From Sorghum bicolor (Eukaryota > Streptophyta > Magnoliopsida > Poales > Poaceae), in assembly GCF_000003195.3 (NCBI RefSeq), contig NC_012872.2:6014001-6078000 (forward strand): a stretch of 64,000 nucleotides of DNA. Direction: 5' to 3'. Position numbers and translations under genes: made by a program. The notes below the pieces were generated by a model. The model ran no database searches. It worked only from the letters and a program-made list of their open reading frames with translations, and had not been told where the DNA came from. Of this stretch, positions 12,501 through 23,173 are shown in pieces (position 1 is the stretch's first letter; the number at the start of each line of letters is the position of its first letter).

Positions 12501-14006
12501 CCAACAACTTTTTTTTTGCACATGAAGCAATTATATACTGAAAACAAGGTACTTAAGACTTATAGGAAGTCAAAACAAACTGGTTCAATATAATGTTGAT
12601 GTTATAGTACCACTGGTGAGACACAGGTAATTCTGATAAAAGTATATCAAACTACCATGAAAACAAAAGATGCATTGCAACGAAAGCAGGTACAGTTGCC
12701 AGTAGGTTCTTCGAAAAAGAACAGATAACATTACACTATGGACAATTGATTCAAGGCCACACAAAATGATTGTGCCAAAGGACCACGTGGGCCCAAGCTC
12801 AAACTCTGCTTTTCCACATAAAAAGGAAAAAATATCAATCTATCAGAAAAAAGTAAAAAGGAAAATCCATTATCCTAATGTAATGTAACCACAGTGTTAA
12901 GTAGGAAACCATCATCTAATATAATAGCTTTTACTTTGTTTTTCCTCGAACTACGCAGGAGAATAATAGCTTTTACTTCTGATGCATACAAGTCCTTTAC
13001 TACTTGCTCACAGGATCTAAGTGTAATTTTCAGTAAGATACAGGTCACTGTAAGGATATGTTAGTTGGCAGTTACAGTTCACAAGAAAACATGGCGTACA
13101 TCTCAACATTCACTAGTGCAGTTGTAAGAAAGAGAAAGCTAGTGGCAACAACATGTTGTTAACAATAAATTTCGTACACAAAGATATCACTGCAAACTCA
13201 TAAATCTAGGTCTAAACCATCCAATAGTTCAACACACGCACAAAAAGGGATGTTTCCTAAAGAAAAAGCTAAAAAAAAGACGTGAGATTCACAAACAAAG
13301 TAACCAAGAGACAAGTACCGGACTGTGCAAAATGTTGGTGACTATAAAGCATCAGTAGATTCAGTTGAAATCTAAGTATCAGTAGATTCAGTTGAAATCT
13401 AAGTATCAGTAGACTCAGTTGAAATCTAATCAGTAGATTCAGTAGAGTTCTGAGAAAGAGCACTATGCAGGGCATGATGGTGTCACGCTTTTCAACAACA
13501 CAATCATTGAAGAGGCAAGATTCCATGCTCCATAGACTCGGCTGCGTATGCACGTACGGCTCATAAAACAACGACCAGAAAAAGCCAGTGACAACAACAT
13601 GTAGCGAGCAATTAAATCCCACACAAATTAGTAGTGTCAGGTGAAGATCTACCCACACCTCCTTATCAAGCGCCGAAAAAGGGAAGTTGTCGACAAGGCA
13701 AAGCAGCCACACAATTACAGAGGAAAACCGGTGAATTTCAATTTCATCAAGCAAGCAACATAACAGCAGCAGTAAGCACCGCTCATTCACTGACGCAAGA
13801 AACAGTATGTTCTTGCGTCATCATCATTGTAGAAGAGGAATCTTCTTTTCTAGGAATCTGCCGGCGGTTTATTTAGCGGATTATTTACCTGTGATGACGA
13901 CGGTGAGGCGGCTGGCGTCGACGCCGTCGGTGACCTGCTCCGCCGTGGACGCGGACCCGAACCCGCTGGCGCCCGCCTTGCCGGTGATGAGCGAGAGGAT
14001 ACCCAT
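9521..14006 (-). CDS. Short-chain dehydrogenase/reductase, TIC32-like
   Basis: Eight exons close in frame to 320 aa: 13889-14006, 11120-11351, 10878-10957, 10642-10795, 10483-10561, 9983-10067, 9836-9882, 9521-9688. Classical SDR signatures are all present: TGGASGIG dinucleotide-binding loop (residues 39-46), NNAG, NLSS with catalytic Ser174, and YGQSK with Tyr202 and Lys206. Length, intron pattern and the C-terminal [13 protein letters not shown] segment match the TIC32/retinol-dehydrogenase-like plant group. In pea, Tic32 is an NADPH-dependent chloroplast inner-envelope protein linked to import regulation, but many paralogues have other or unknown substrates, so the plastid role is inferred. 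Intron 1 is about 2.5 kb and contains a 27-bp tandem repeat. Confidence 0.9.
13351..13447. repeat. 27-bp tandem repeat in SDR intron 1
   Basis: The unit ATCAGTAGATTCAGTTGAAA plus seven more bases is repeated about 3.5 times (starts 13351, 13378, 13405, 13429), the later copies slightly shortened. Confidence 0.85.
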
Positions 14007-14600
14007 CGCCGCCGACTGAATTCTCTTTCTCTACTCCAGCAAAGAACGATCTGAACCCCCGGCCCAACCGAAGCAAACTCCCAACTGCAGCAGCCGAGCC
14101 AAGAAGAGAACGGAAACAAGAGGTGAGCCAACGAGGCCGTAGTAGACAACCAAGAAGCGCAAGAATCACGGAAATCACGGCAATGCCGCCACCGCCGCCG
14201 CACCTGGGACTTGTTTATTGCGGCGGGAAGTGGAAACGGAAGCGGGCGTGCACGGGAAGAGGGCGGAGGGAGAGGGGTGAGGTTATTTATGGTTGGGGGG
14301 ACGCGGGTAACAGTTTGGTGGGGGAGTAGGAATAGGAGCGCAAGCAACGCCAACGCGGGGCGGGGAGGGAGACGGAGAGCACGGAGGCGGCGGCGGCCGG
14401 AAAGGGATTGGATTGGACTCCGATCCTCTCTGCTGGGGGATTCTTTTCTTTCTTGGAATTGGACACCAAGGGACAGAGAAGATCGAAAAGAGTTTCAGAG
14501 TTCTCAGGCCGAGAATCACATGAGAATTCGTTTCGTTTTTACAGCCGGCCGGAGCTGTTCATGAATCACGTGACTCCTCTCTCGCTCTGTGTTTTTTCTA
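14007..14600 (-). promoter_or_regulatory. 5' UTR and promoter of the TIC32-like gene
   Basis: GC-rich DNA upstream of the start codon. A TATA-like CATAAATAA lies on the minus strand at about 14283-14291, about 280 bp from the ATG. Overlapping plus-strand frames show no domain. Confidence 0.4.
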
Positions 14601-15530
14601 TTACTATGAGTTGTTCCTTTAGAGTTTAATGACGCGATGTAAACTTGGTATGGGAGACAGGTTAGGGATCAAATCAAACACATTTTTTCCCCTTTGTAAG
14701 AAAAAAACACAAGGGTTCGAGAGTTGAGATGAGAAGAGATGGTCTTTTCACAGTCATCTCGTCACAAAAGTGGAAAGTACTGTTCACAGATTTATTGTGA
14801 GAAAAAAAAAACACTGCTAAATGGTTGGCAGATTCAATAGATAAACGTAAACGAACAGGCTCAAACGAAGTTCTACGATGATGCAGACTTAGTATAAGAA
14901 ACAGATTATTAGAGATCAAGCATGTTTTTTTTAAAAAAGACGGATTGAAAGTCACACATTAATAAGGATTTATAATCCCTTTCTCGCTCGGTTTATGTTG
15001 GAACAACATAGTGGATACATGTTGTAGACAAACCATGTATAATAAACTGAACAATGCATTAATGGCGTATTTGGTTGGTAATAAGGATTCTCCGAACCGT
15101 AATTCCTGTACAAAATTCCTTAGCCACATCAAGCTCATCCTGTAATTCCTGTACAAAATTCCTTATCCATATCAAGTTTGTCGCCGACCAGTGGATCGAT
15201 GCTGGCGCAACTAAGTTATGTTGTCTATTACGTGAGTAGTTGCCTAGCGCACTTGAGAGACACGTCGATGTAACAAAGCGTTTTTCTCAATTTTAATATA
15301 ATGATACGCAGATCTTTTACATATTCGAGAAAAACAGAAACAGAAAAAACATAATATTTTTCACTTGAGAAGCAGATTTTACTTCTCCCCGAAAATGTTT
15401 CTTAGATATTGAATCATTCCTCTTAGACACACCCTAAGGTTTTGTATTAGTTCTCCTTTGCCTATGTTGAGAAAAAAAAACTGGATTTGTGTGCACTGGA
15501 GAGAACTTGGCAGATCTTCTTATAATAAAG
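14601..15530. other. Intergenic, no gene seen
   Basis: AT-rich. It holds a short local duplication (TAATTCCTGTACAAAATTCC near 15101 and 15142) and, at about 15290-15340, a LINE-type 3' tail (see separate entry). No coding signal. Confidence 0.4.
15290..15340 (+). mobile_element. LINE 3' end fragment
   Basis: The sequence AATGATACGCA...TATTCGAGAAAAA is shared with 57180-57222 and 59500-59537. An ATACGCA/TGCGTATTCGAG word followed by an A-run is what a heavily 5'-truncated non-LTR retrotransposon leaves behind. Confidence 0.5.
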
Positions 15531-15915
15531 AATTTAATTGGGTGTGCAAAATCTCTTTTTAGGTTGACGGAGACATTAAACTGAACCCTTGTTAATTAAC
15601 CGTGTTTTGGGTGGGAATCGAACCTTGAGAGAGCCTTATATCCGTTTTATTTTCCTTCATCGGAATATTCATGACGATGTGCAATAAGTTAGGTACCATT
15701 AGATTAATAACCGAATATATTTTCATAGTGAACATATTTGGATGTATACAAACGTTTACTTTTTTAAATTTATGGTTAGAATTTAATTGGGTGTGCAAAA
15801 TCTCATTTTAGGTTGATGAAGACATTAAACTAAACCCTTGTTAATTAACCGTGATTGGGGTGGGAATCGAACCTTGAGAGTGCCTTATATCTGTTTTATT
15901 CTCCTTCATTGGAAT
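15530..15915. repeat. Direct repeat of about 140 bp
   Basis: 15530-15670 and 15779-15915 are about 90% identical, both starting GAATTTAATTGGGTGTGCAA and containing GGTGGGAATCGAACCTTGAG. They are separated by about 110 bp of unrelated AT-rich DNA. The nature of the unit is unknown. Confidence 0.8.
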
Positions 15916-15942
15916 ACCTAATACATTTTTTTACAACAGCAA

Positions 15943-16139
15943 GGCTGTGTGTAGTTCGCAAATGAAAAAATTTCTCGACACTGTAGCACTTTCGTTTGTT
16001 TGTGATAATTATTGTCAAATTATAGGTTAACTAGACTCAAAAGATCTGTCTTGTAAATTCCAACTAAACTGTACAATTAATTTTTATTTTTATCTATATT
16101 TGAAAAATTTTGGATATTGGAGGGAAAGTAAACAAGGCC
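15943..16139. mobile_element. GGCCTTGTTTAGTTC-family MITE
   Basis: The left end is degenerate (AAGGCTGTGTGTAGTTC), the right end is AAACAAGGCC. The internal CACTGTAGCACTTTCGTTTG and CTAGACTCAAAAGAT words place it in the family. Confidence 0.65.
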
Positions 16140-16532
16140 TAGGGCAAGTCATTGAACCCGTTCCATGTGCGGCTGCAGGCAAAGCCTAGTAGTAGTGGCT
16201 CAGTCAGCAGCTTATCCAGGGGGCCGGCCATGCGAATGCGAGATCACGGTGACACGGCCACAGCTGAGAGCTCTCACACACACACCACCCCGGCCCGGCC
16301 CCACGCTAGCTACTCGGCGGCCGGCAGTCTCAGTCATCCAGCAGGCACCAAACTAGTGTCCTTCCTTGTCATGGAGTATGTTGGGAGGCGTCGTCTCATC
16401 GCTTTCAGGAGCCGGCCGAGCAGGGGCCGGCAGCGTGAGAGGGAGATGAGATCAACTCAAACAAATCTGAGACGACTCGGACTCGGAGCGCATGGCCGCC
16501 ATGGCGACAAGCATGGGCTGGACCTGAACATG
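16140..16532. other. Intergenic, no supported gene
   Basis: Moderately GC-rich with one open plus-strand frame but no recognisable domain, splice pattern or start context. Confidence 0.35.
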
Positions 16533-16774
16533 GAGGCTAGGTTCCGAAAAGTTTTTGAATTTTGATACTGTAGCACTTTTGTTTGTATTTGACAATTATT
16601 ATGCAACTATAAAATAAGTAGGCTCAATAACTTCGTCTCGTAAATTACAGATAAATTGTGCAATTAGTTTTTGTTTTCATCTATATTTAGTGTTTTATAT
16701 ATGTACCGTAAAATTTGATGTGACAGAAAATTTTGAAAAGTTTTAAAATTTTAGGATGATCGAAACAAGGCACT
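16533..16774. mobile_element. Degenerate GGCCTTGTTTAGTTC-family MITE
   Basis: The interior matches the family (ACTGTAGCACTTTTGTTTGT, TTAGTTTTTGTTTTCATCTA) but both ends are eroded; the right end reads CGAAACAAGGCA. Confidence 0.6.
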
Positions 16775-16886
16775 GGAGTGGCATCCATATGTCCGGCGAC
16801 AGCCTCTGCGTCTGCATTGACGGGGTGAGCGCTTCAGTGAGGCGAGGCTGCGTCCTGAAGAGAAGAATCTCTGATCCTGCCTCCTA

Positions 16887-17126
16887 CGCCTCGCTCAGTT
16901 CATCCTGAAAACCAAAATCTTTTCAAGATTTTCCGTCACATCGAATCTTACGCCACATATATGGAGTATTAAATATAGACAAAAATAAAAACTAATTGCA
17001 CAGTTTATCTGTAAATTACGAGATGAATCTTTTAAGCCTAATTACTCTATGATTGGATAATGTTTGTTAAATAAAAAAAGTGCTACAGTTCCGAAAACTT
17101 TTCAGTTTTCGGAACTAAACAAGGCC
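16887..17126. mobile_element. GGCCTTGTTTAGTTC-family MITE (reverse)
   Basis: The right end GGAACTAAACAAGGCC is intact; the left end is altered to GCCTCGCTCAGTTC. It has the family interior. Confidence 0.65.
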
Positions 17127-17136
17127 CTAATGTTAA

Positions 17137-18099
17137 GGGCCTGTTTGGATTGAAGGAAATTCAAAGGAAAAGTATATAGGAATTTAAAACAGAGGAAAGG
17201 AAAGCAGTTTCAGCGTTTTGAATGGAGGAATCATGCATACCATTCCACAGGAAAGGATTTCTATCTTGTACAAAACCTAGGAAAAAAAGAATCCAATCGA
17301 AACCAAGGGAAATCTTATCGCTCGCTCGTCACGCCCGGGCAGTCGAGCCTCGCCGCCAACGTCGGTGGCTGCTCGCGCGCTCAATCGCCCATGATGCTGC
17401 CACGGCCACTTGCGCTCACACCGACCCCTCCACTCACACGCCCCGCCGCCACCCTAGAGCTCGCACCAGTCACACCGCTCGCACGCCCCGCCATGCACGC
17501 TGTTGTTTGATGGTCCGAGGAACACAGGCCTTGTCCAGTTCGTAAAAAATGGTGAAAAACGGCACTGTAGCACTTTCGTTTTTATTTGACAAACATTGTC
17601 CAATTATAGAGTAACTAGACTCAAAAGATTCATCTCGCGGTTTACAGATGAACTGTGCAAATAGTTTTTGTTTTCATCTATATTTAATGCTCCATGCATG
17701 TGCCGCAAGATTTGATGTGACGGGGAATCTTGAAAAATTTTGCGAACTAAACAAGGCCAAAGGCTCAAGAACGACAAACAACTAAGATGATAAATGATGG
17801 TCAGGACTCATGAGAGAGAACGGTCACCCTCCGAACGGCCAGCAGCCAAAGATGAATTTAAAAAGTACTCTGTAATGTCCTAAATGACTAGTGAAAAGCA
17901 TCACGTTAGTATACATCAATGGATAGAAATAGTGTTTAGGGACAACATGATGATCCAAATATATTCCTGTAATCCAAACGGCTCAAAGTATTTATTCCTG
18001 TATTTTGAAATCCTGTAGTTTTTCACTTTTTACTCTACTCTATTTCTGTGTTTTTTTTTCCATTCCTTTGTTTTACATTCCTTCAATCCAAACAGGCCC
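17137..18099. mobile_element. 963-bp Tourist-like element, GGGCCTGTTTGGATTGAAGG ends
   Basis: The inverted ends GGGCCTGTTTGGATTGAAGG and CCTTCAATCCAAACAGGCCC are flanked by TAA at 17134-17136 and 18100-18102. The interior includes a GC-rich segment (17320-17510) of possible captured origin and a nested GGCCTTG MITE. No transposase frame is present. Confidence 0.8.
17527..17758. mobile_element. GGCCTTGTTTAGTTC-family MITE nested in a larger element
   Basis: GGCCTTGTCCAGTTCG on the left and CGAACTAAACAAGGCC on the right, with flanks ACA and AAA. It lies inside the 17137-18099 element and so inserted after it. Confidence 0.75.
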
Positions 18100-18184
18100 T
18101 AAAGGAAAAACGTTCGCCTGAGAGTGGTAAATTCTTGCATCCTGATACATGCATACTTTTCCTATTTTTATGAGCACCTTAAAA

Positions 18185-18250
18185 AAAAGTGATGAGTATA
18201 GGCTGGGGCTCTTTGCCCTCGAATTCTAAAAAAAAAAAAGTGATGAGTAT
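18185..18250. repeat. Short poly-A insertion bounded by direct repeats
   Basis: AAAAAAAAGTGATGAGTAT occurs at about 18181-18199 and again at about 18232-18250. About 40 bp ending in an A-run lie between the copies. This is the footprint of a tiny retrotransposed or filler insertion, though slippage-mediated duplication is also possible. Confidence 0.45.
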
Positions 18251-18853
18251 CCAATACATGAATGAACAACAGGAGCACGTAGAATTTTCGTTGCATCCAT
18301 CGGCGATCGACAGTGCTTTCTAGATGCAGAATGGCTCCATCCCACTCTGATCCCCACGGGGTACACGTAGGCCAGCCAAATGCAGTGGACACACACACAC
18401 ACAGAGGAAGGCTCCATTGCCATGTGCAGCTGCTGCACGGCAAACCTAACGCTGCTCGATCATCTCACGTAGAGATCAAGCTGAGCTGGGCAGTGGGCAC
18501 CATGCATGTGTCCGCCACGGCTCACTGTCTGGGTCACTCCCCACCATTATATTACCCCACACCGGCCAATGCATGCATGCAACAGATCGATCGATGGAGC
18601 AGATGCAGATGGTAGGTGAGGCGAGCTGCCTCGCACGGATTCGAGACCGGACGAGACCGTGCTGGAGCTGGAGGGACAGCACCCAGTGCCAACCGTCTGG
18701 TGGTCATGTCATGTGTGTCTGCATTATATTGGTGTTCTAGTCTCTTGTAGATGAAGTGGCTTATTTATAAGCTACTATTAATGCTGAACCTCACGGCTCC
18801 GGATATTCAGGCAGGTTTTGTGTGACCAACGAACAATGCGGTTTTTGTTTTAA
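18251..18853. other. Intergenic, no supported gene
   Basis: Open frames on both strands overlap around 18300-18680 with no domain. A CACACACACACACA microsatellite lies near 18389. Confidence 0.35.
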
Positions 18854-19119
18854 GAGCAGGTATAATAATGAGTTTATAGCTAGCTAAGCTAATACTGATG
18901 TAGAAAAGAGAAGAGATGTGAGAGATGATAGCTTGGTGCCTGCAAGCATCAAGCTGGGCACGGATGCATATGTAGTAGTGGGCTCAAATAGCAAATGTTG
19001 TGAGAAAGAAGAGAAAAGAGAATGTATTTTAGAGATAAGTATGAGACAACTTATTGTATAACTTAGCTCTAATTATTTGACTTATAGCCAAACACTTGGC
19101 TCTATTATTGATCTTGTTC
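18854..19119. mobile_element. Tourist-like MITE, GAGCAGGTATAATAAT ends
   Basis: The ends GAGCAGGTATAATAAT and ATTATTGATCTTGTTC are imperfect inverted repeats flanked by TAA at 18851-18853 and 19120-19122. It is the same family as the outer element at 658-1530. Confidence 0.7.
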
Positions 19120-19170
19120 TAAGCTAATGCTACGGATCGAGAGGCGCTCCTGTACGTCGTCATAACCTTA

Positions 19171-19540
19171 CCGTGTGTTTGGTTGGAGAGCGGGGCGAGC
19201 CAGGTCGGAGCGAATCCGTTCTTGTGACGGTTTGGTTGGAGGATGGAAGGGTTGGGTTGGCTCCAGAGTGGAATATTCCTCTCAGATGCGGGTTGGACTC
19301 GTCCGTCAAAATCTGGCGGACGGAGCCGCTCCAGCCGGGTTGGCTCCCACCAAACACTGAATTCCTTCAACCAAACACTGAACGGAGCCGCTCTGTCCCC
19401 AATTCTTCAACCAAACACTAAAATGGGTTGGCTCCGTCCCCAAAAGCAGAAGTGCAACCAAACACTGGACGGGTTGACTCCGTCCCTAAAAACTGGGTTG
19501 GATCCAACCCAACCCACCCAACCCCCAACCAAACACACGG
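19171..19540. mobile_element. Tourist-like MITE, CCGTGTGTTTGGTTGG ends
   Basis: CCGTGTGTTTGGTTGG and CCAACCAAACACACGG are flanked by TTA on both sides. The word CAACCAAACACT is repeated at least four times in the right half, so the element is internally repetitive. It is 370 bp. Confidence 0.8.
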
Positions 19541-19852
19541 TTAGCTTCCGAACAAGAAACAACAACCTCTTCAGTTTCTCGTTGCCTGGGGGGGAAGGGG
19601 GGGATGATCCACTAGTTCAGTTCAGGCATGAGACAGACAGAAGCTCATCTCCTCGGCAATTACTGTAAAATGGTCATCTCATCTAGGGCGTATTTATGAT
19701 TGTGCTGATTCTATCTTGTTTGTCAATTTAAGTACTATGTGGTCTTATTTCGATGGTTCATCAGATGACTTGTAGAGTAGTTTAAGTTCAGATCACTATG
19801 TAAAAAAAAAGGTCTTCACAGACGCGCCTACAGTGTCGTATAATCGAGCTAG

Positions 19853-20622
19853 CTAGCCATGCATGGTGCTGCTAAAAGCAATAAGGTGGATCCCTCTCCT
19901 ATCCTATCACCGTGGGACTCTTATGATCAGCAACCATGTTAACCTCAGCTAGATCTGAAGAGCCAGTAAATAAATGGCTGCAAAGTTGGGTGAGGAATGA
20001 AACAAAACTGAGCTTAATGACTGGCTCACCAAATCAGGAACATACACCACGCACCTGGATATAGGATAGCTAAGCAGGTACTTCCAAGAATAATGCTAGC
20101 TTAGAACATTCAGAATAATGCATTCCACGCTGCATGAACAACCTCAGAACGCGAGAATATAATGAGTAGTGCAAAGTCCAAATGAAGAATTCAAGTTGCC
20201 ACCTCACAGTTTTGGCCCATTATCCAGGGAATGTTACAGTACAAAGTATTAGTACCAAGCAATATACTATTGCTTCCCTTTGTAGCAGGAACAAACTGGC
20301 AGCAATCAACTTAATTAAATCAGACCGTGACCATACCATGGACCTCAAAACGGATGACGGAAGATTACTATCTCAAGATCTTTAGATATCTGTAAATCTA
20401 TATCTAGACCTTTACACCCAATCATCAGGACCTCAACGCAGTCCAAAACAAATATAAAGCCACTCTTTTTTAAAAAAAAATCTATATAAGGCCTGGCCGG
20501 AACAATTATTGTGACTGACTGGTATCAACATATATAAAGCAGCAGGCAGCTCAACTTCCATAACACAAAGCATTTGTAGTAGTACGGAGTACACCACTAG
20601 GCAATCCTTCTGGAGTCTGTAA
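19853..20622. repeat. Segmental duplication, copy A
   Basis: Colinear with 21242-22885. Shared landmarks include GTGGGACTCTTATGA, CATTCCACGCTGCATGAA, AACCTCAGAACGCGAGAAT and CAATCCTTCTGGAGTCTGT. Copy A lacks both the MITE at 21400-21622 and about 700 bp present at about 21720-22430 in copy B. No gene is recognised inside. Confidence 0.8.
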
Positions 20623-21241
20623 CTCTGTACTGACATCAAAATCCCCCTCGTCCTAGCAGCACGGAAGCCGGATCTTATCAGCGTTCGCTTGTCAGTCGTA
20701 CTTTTTATGTCAGCCAGTAGTCAGTCAATAGTAATTTTAGTTATGACTTTTGAGACTAGCATGGACATTAGTTCAGCAGACAGCAGGCGTATAGCATGGC
20801 ACCTGCATCTGCATCTACATTGACGTGGAGCGCTTGAGCGAGGCGCTGCTGCTGTCAGTCCTGGGTGCATTGCATTGCAGATAATGACATGGCCATTCTT
20901 TTTCTATTTTGTACGTGTACCACCGTAGACTTTCCCGTTTCGCAGCACAACGGTTTGGCGGACGAACAGTATTTTTCTCTTACAATATTTTAGCATAAAT
21001 ATTAGTGTAAGCTAAATTTCAATTGGCGATGTTTCAGCTTTTTGGTTTCTTTTTCCTTGTAGTCAGTTAGTTAATGGCCAAGGCAGCTTCTGTCGTCGTC
21101 TCGAATATGGTTCCGTAGCTAGGGAGTTCCTTGATCGACGATGCTCACTACTCCAAAACAGGAACCTGCTGCTTTCAATGGTGCTACTCCATCACCACCT
21201 TTAGATCGAGGAGTGTACGTAAGCTACAGATAATCTCATCA
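20623..21241. other. Spacer between the duplicated segments
   Basis: Contains a stretch near 20790-20880 (GACGTGGAGCGCTTGAGCGA) resembling 16780-16870, indicating another dispersed duplicate. No gene seen. Confidence 0.4.
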
Positions 21242-21399
21242 GGCTAGCCATGGGTAGGTGGATCCTATCCTATCACTATCACTGTGGGACTCTTATGAGC
21301 AACCATATTAACCGTACCCCAGCTAGATCTGAAGCAAGCACTAAATTAAATGGCTGCCTGCCAAGTTGGGTGAGGAATATGAAGCGAAACTGAGCTTAA

Positions 21400-21622
21400 G
21401 GCCTTGTTTAGTTCTAAAAAAAAATGTAAATTTTTTCAGATTCTCCATCGCATCGAATCTTGCAGCATATACATGAAGCATTAAATATAGAAGATAGAAG
21501 AAATAACTAATTACACAGTTTAATTGTAATTTACGAGACAAATCTTTTTAGCCTTATTTGTCAAATACAAACGAAAATGCTACAATGTCTATTTTGCCAA
21601 ATTTTTTGAACTAAACAAGGCC
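21400..21622. mobile_element. GGCCTTGTTTAGTTC-family MITE with a known empty site
   Basis: GGCCTTGTTTAGTTC and GAACTAAACAAGGCC ends are flanked by TAA. The paralogous copy A reads GAGCTTAATGACT straight through, so the pre-insertion site is preserved about 1.4 kb away. Confidence 0.9.
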
Positions 21623-22236
21623 TAAACATAACTTGCTCACCAATCAGGAATATACACCACCTGGATAGGATGATATATAGCTAAGGTACTTCCAAGAATA
21701 ACGCTGGCTTTATAGAACCTTCAGATGGGCATACTGTTGACAGCTACACTGATCACACGTACTCCTACACACATGTGGTGGTACCCTTGTTGCCAACTAT
21801 GAGCAGCAGGCCTACCAAAAAGGACTGGATACTATACTAAGAAAGGGGAACAATGGTGCTGACTTTGCCCAGTGGCAATAAATAAATGGATGAAATTTTG
21901 GGTAAAGAATTAATAACAATGGAAGAGTATTTGTTATACAATGAAAGTACTATATGACTAGCTAGTTTGATAGCCACTGACAGTGACAGACAGTTCATCT
22001 ACTTGCAAGAAACTCTGGGTGAAGATCAACGCCAAAAAAAAAAAGGTAGAACGCAAAAGCTAAGGTGACAACCTGTCGAGCCTTCGTAAAGCACTAAAAC
22101 CGGGGCGTGCATTTAGTGCGTCAGCAATATTAGGTCAGTTCGAGCCCTAGCATGCAGATTAGGAGGAGCATGTGGGACAACAGCAGAGAAGGTACTTGAC
22201 TACAGTACTTGAGTAAAGTCAGATCTGGTTCCACAG

Positions 22237-22318
22237 ATACGGTGGTCATATTTTACTCCACAGATCTGGCTTCATTCTTTTGCAGCCAGATCTGTGGAGT
22301 AAAATATGACCACCGTAT
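22237..22318. repeat. Perfect 35-bp inverted repeat with 12-nt loop
   Basis: Arms 22237-22271 and 22284-22318 are exact reverse complements, separated by TCATTCTTTTGC. The flanks carry an approximately 50-bp direct repeat (each with CTTGACTACAGTACTTGAGT). Transcribed from either strand, it would fold into a stable hairpin. Confidence 0.9.
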
Positions 22319-23173
22319 ATCAAAGAATAACCAAGCATGTGGTCCAACAGCACACAAGGGACTTGACTACAGTACTTGAGTGTACTGAACATGTAAACAA
22401 GGGTCGCTGTAAATGAAGTATTCGCATGAAGCATTCCACGCTGCATGAAGAAGTGAATGAAGAACCTCAGAACGCGAGAATGAGGATGAAGAACTGAAGA
22501 TGCCACCTCACAGTTGTGGGCTTGTGGCCCATTAACCAGGGAATGTAACAGTACAAAATACCAAGCAATATACATCAGAGAGAGATATAATATAATAAAT
22601 CACTACCCTTTCCCTTGGTAGCAGGTACAAAAACTGGCAGCAAGCAACTTAATCCCAACAGAGACCATGTCCTCCAAACGGATGACAGAAGATTTGTACC
22701 TCCAGATCTTTACAGTCATTCAGGTTATGCTCAACGCAGTCCAAAACAAATATAAATCAAAGGCCTGGACCAATTAGCCATTAGTGTGACTGGTATCCAG
22801 CAACCCAGTAAACAAAAAGCAGCAGGAGGCAACTCAACTTCCATCTACGCAAAGCAAGTAGTACCACTAGGCAATCCTTCTGGAGTCTGTCCATAGTCCG
22901 TCCAAAGATTTTGGAGATGAATGGGTGCAGGACACTGCAGATCCTGATAAGAAACGACTCCAGAAACGCACATGCTCTCTCTTCATTTACCATCCGTTCC
23001 TCTTCCTATATCAACAACTGAACAAACACAGCAGTTTATACAGGAGATGCTGTTTGGACAAACGCATAAGCTGGCCAACTTACTACAACACTGCTTGCGC
23101 AAACGAAAGAAAATGAACAACAACAACAACAACAACAACAACACAAGGTGCTACTTGTTGGGCTGCCACGTCT

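Larger units (their letters stand above)
21242..22885. repeat. Segmental duplication, copy B, with insertions
   Basis: Paralogue of 19853-20622, enlarged by a MITE and by about 700 bp containing a perfect hairpin. It lies just downstream of the 3' end of the minus-strand 359-aa gene, so part may be transcribed as 3' UTR. Confidence 0.8.

Noticed and set aside
13269..13790. 173-codon minus-strand frame in SDR intron 1
   Set aside because: Leu-rich by virtue of the 27-bp tandem repeat; it lies wholly inside an intron with no domain.
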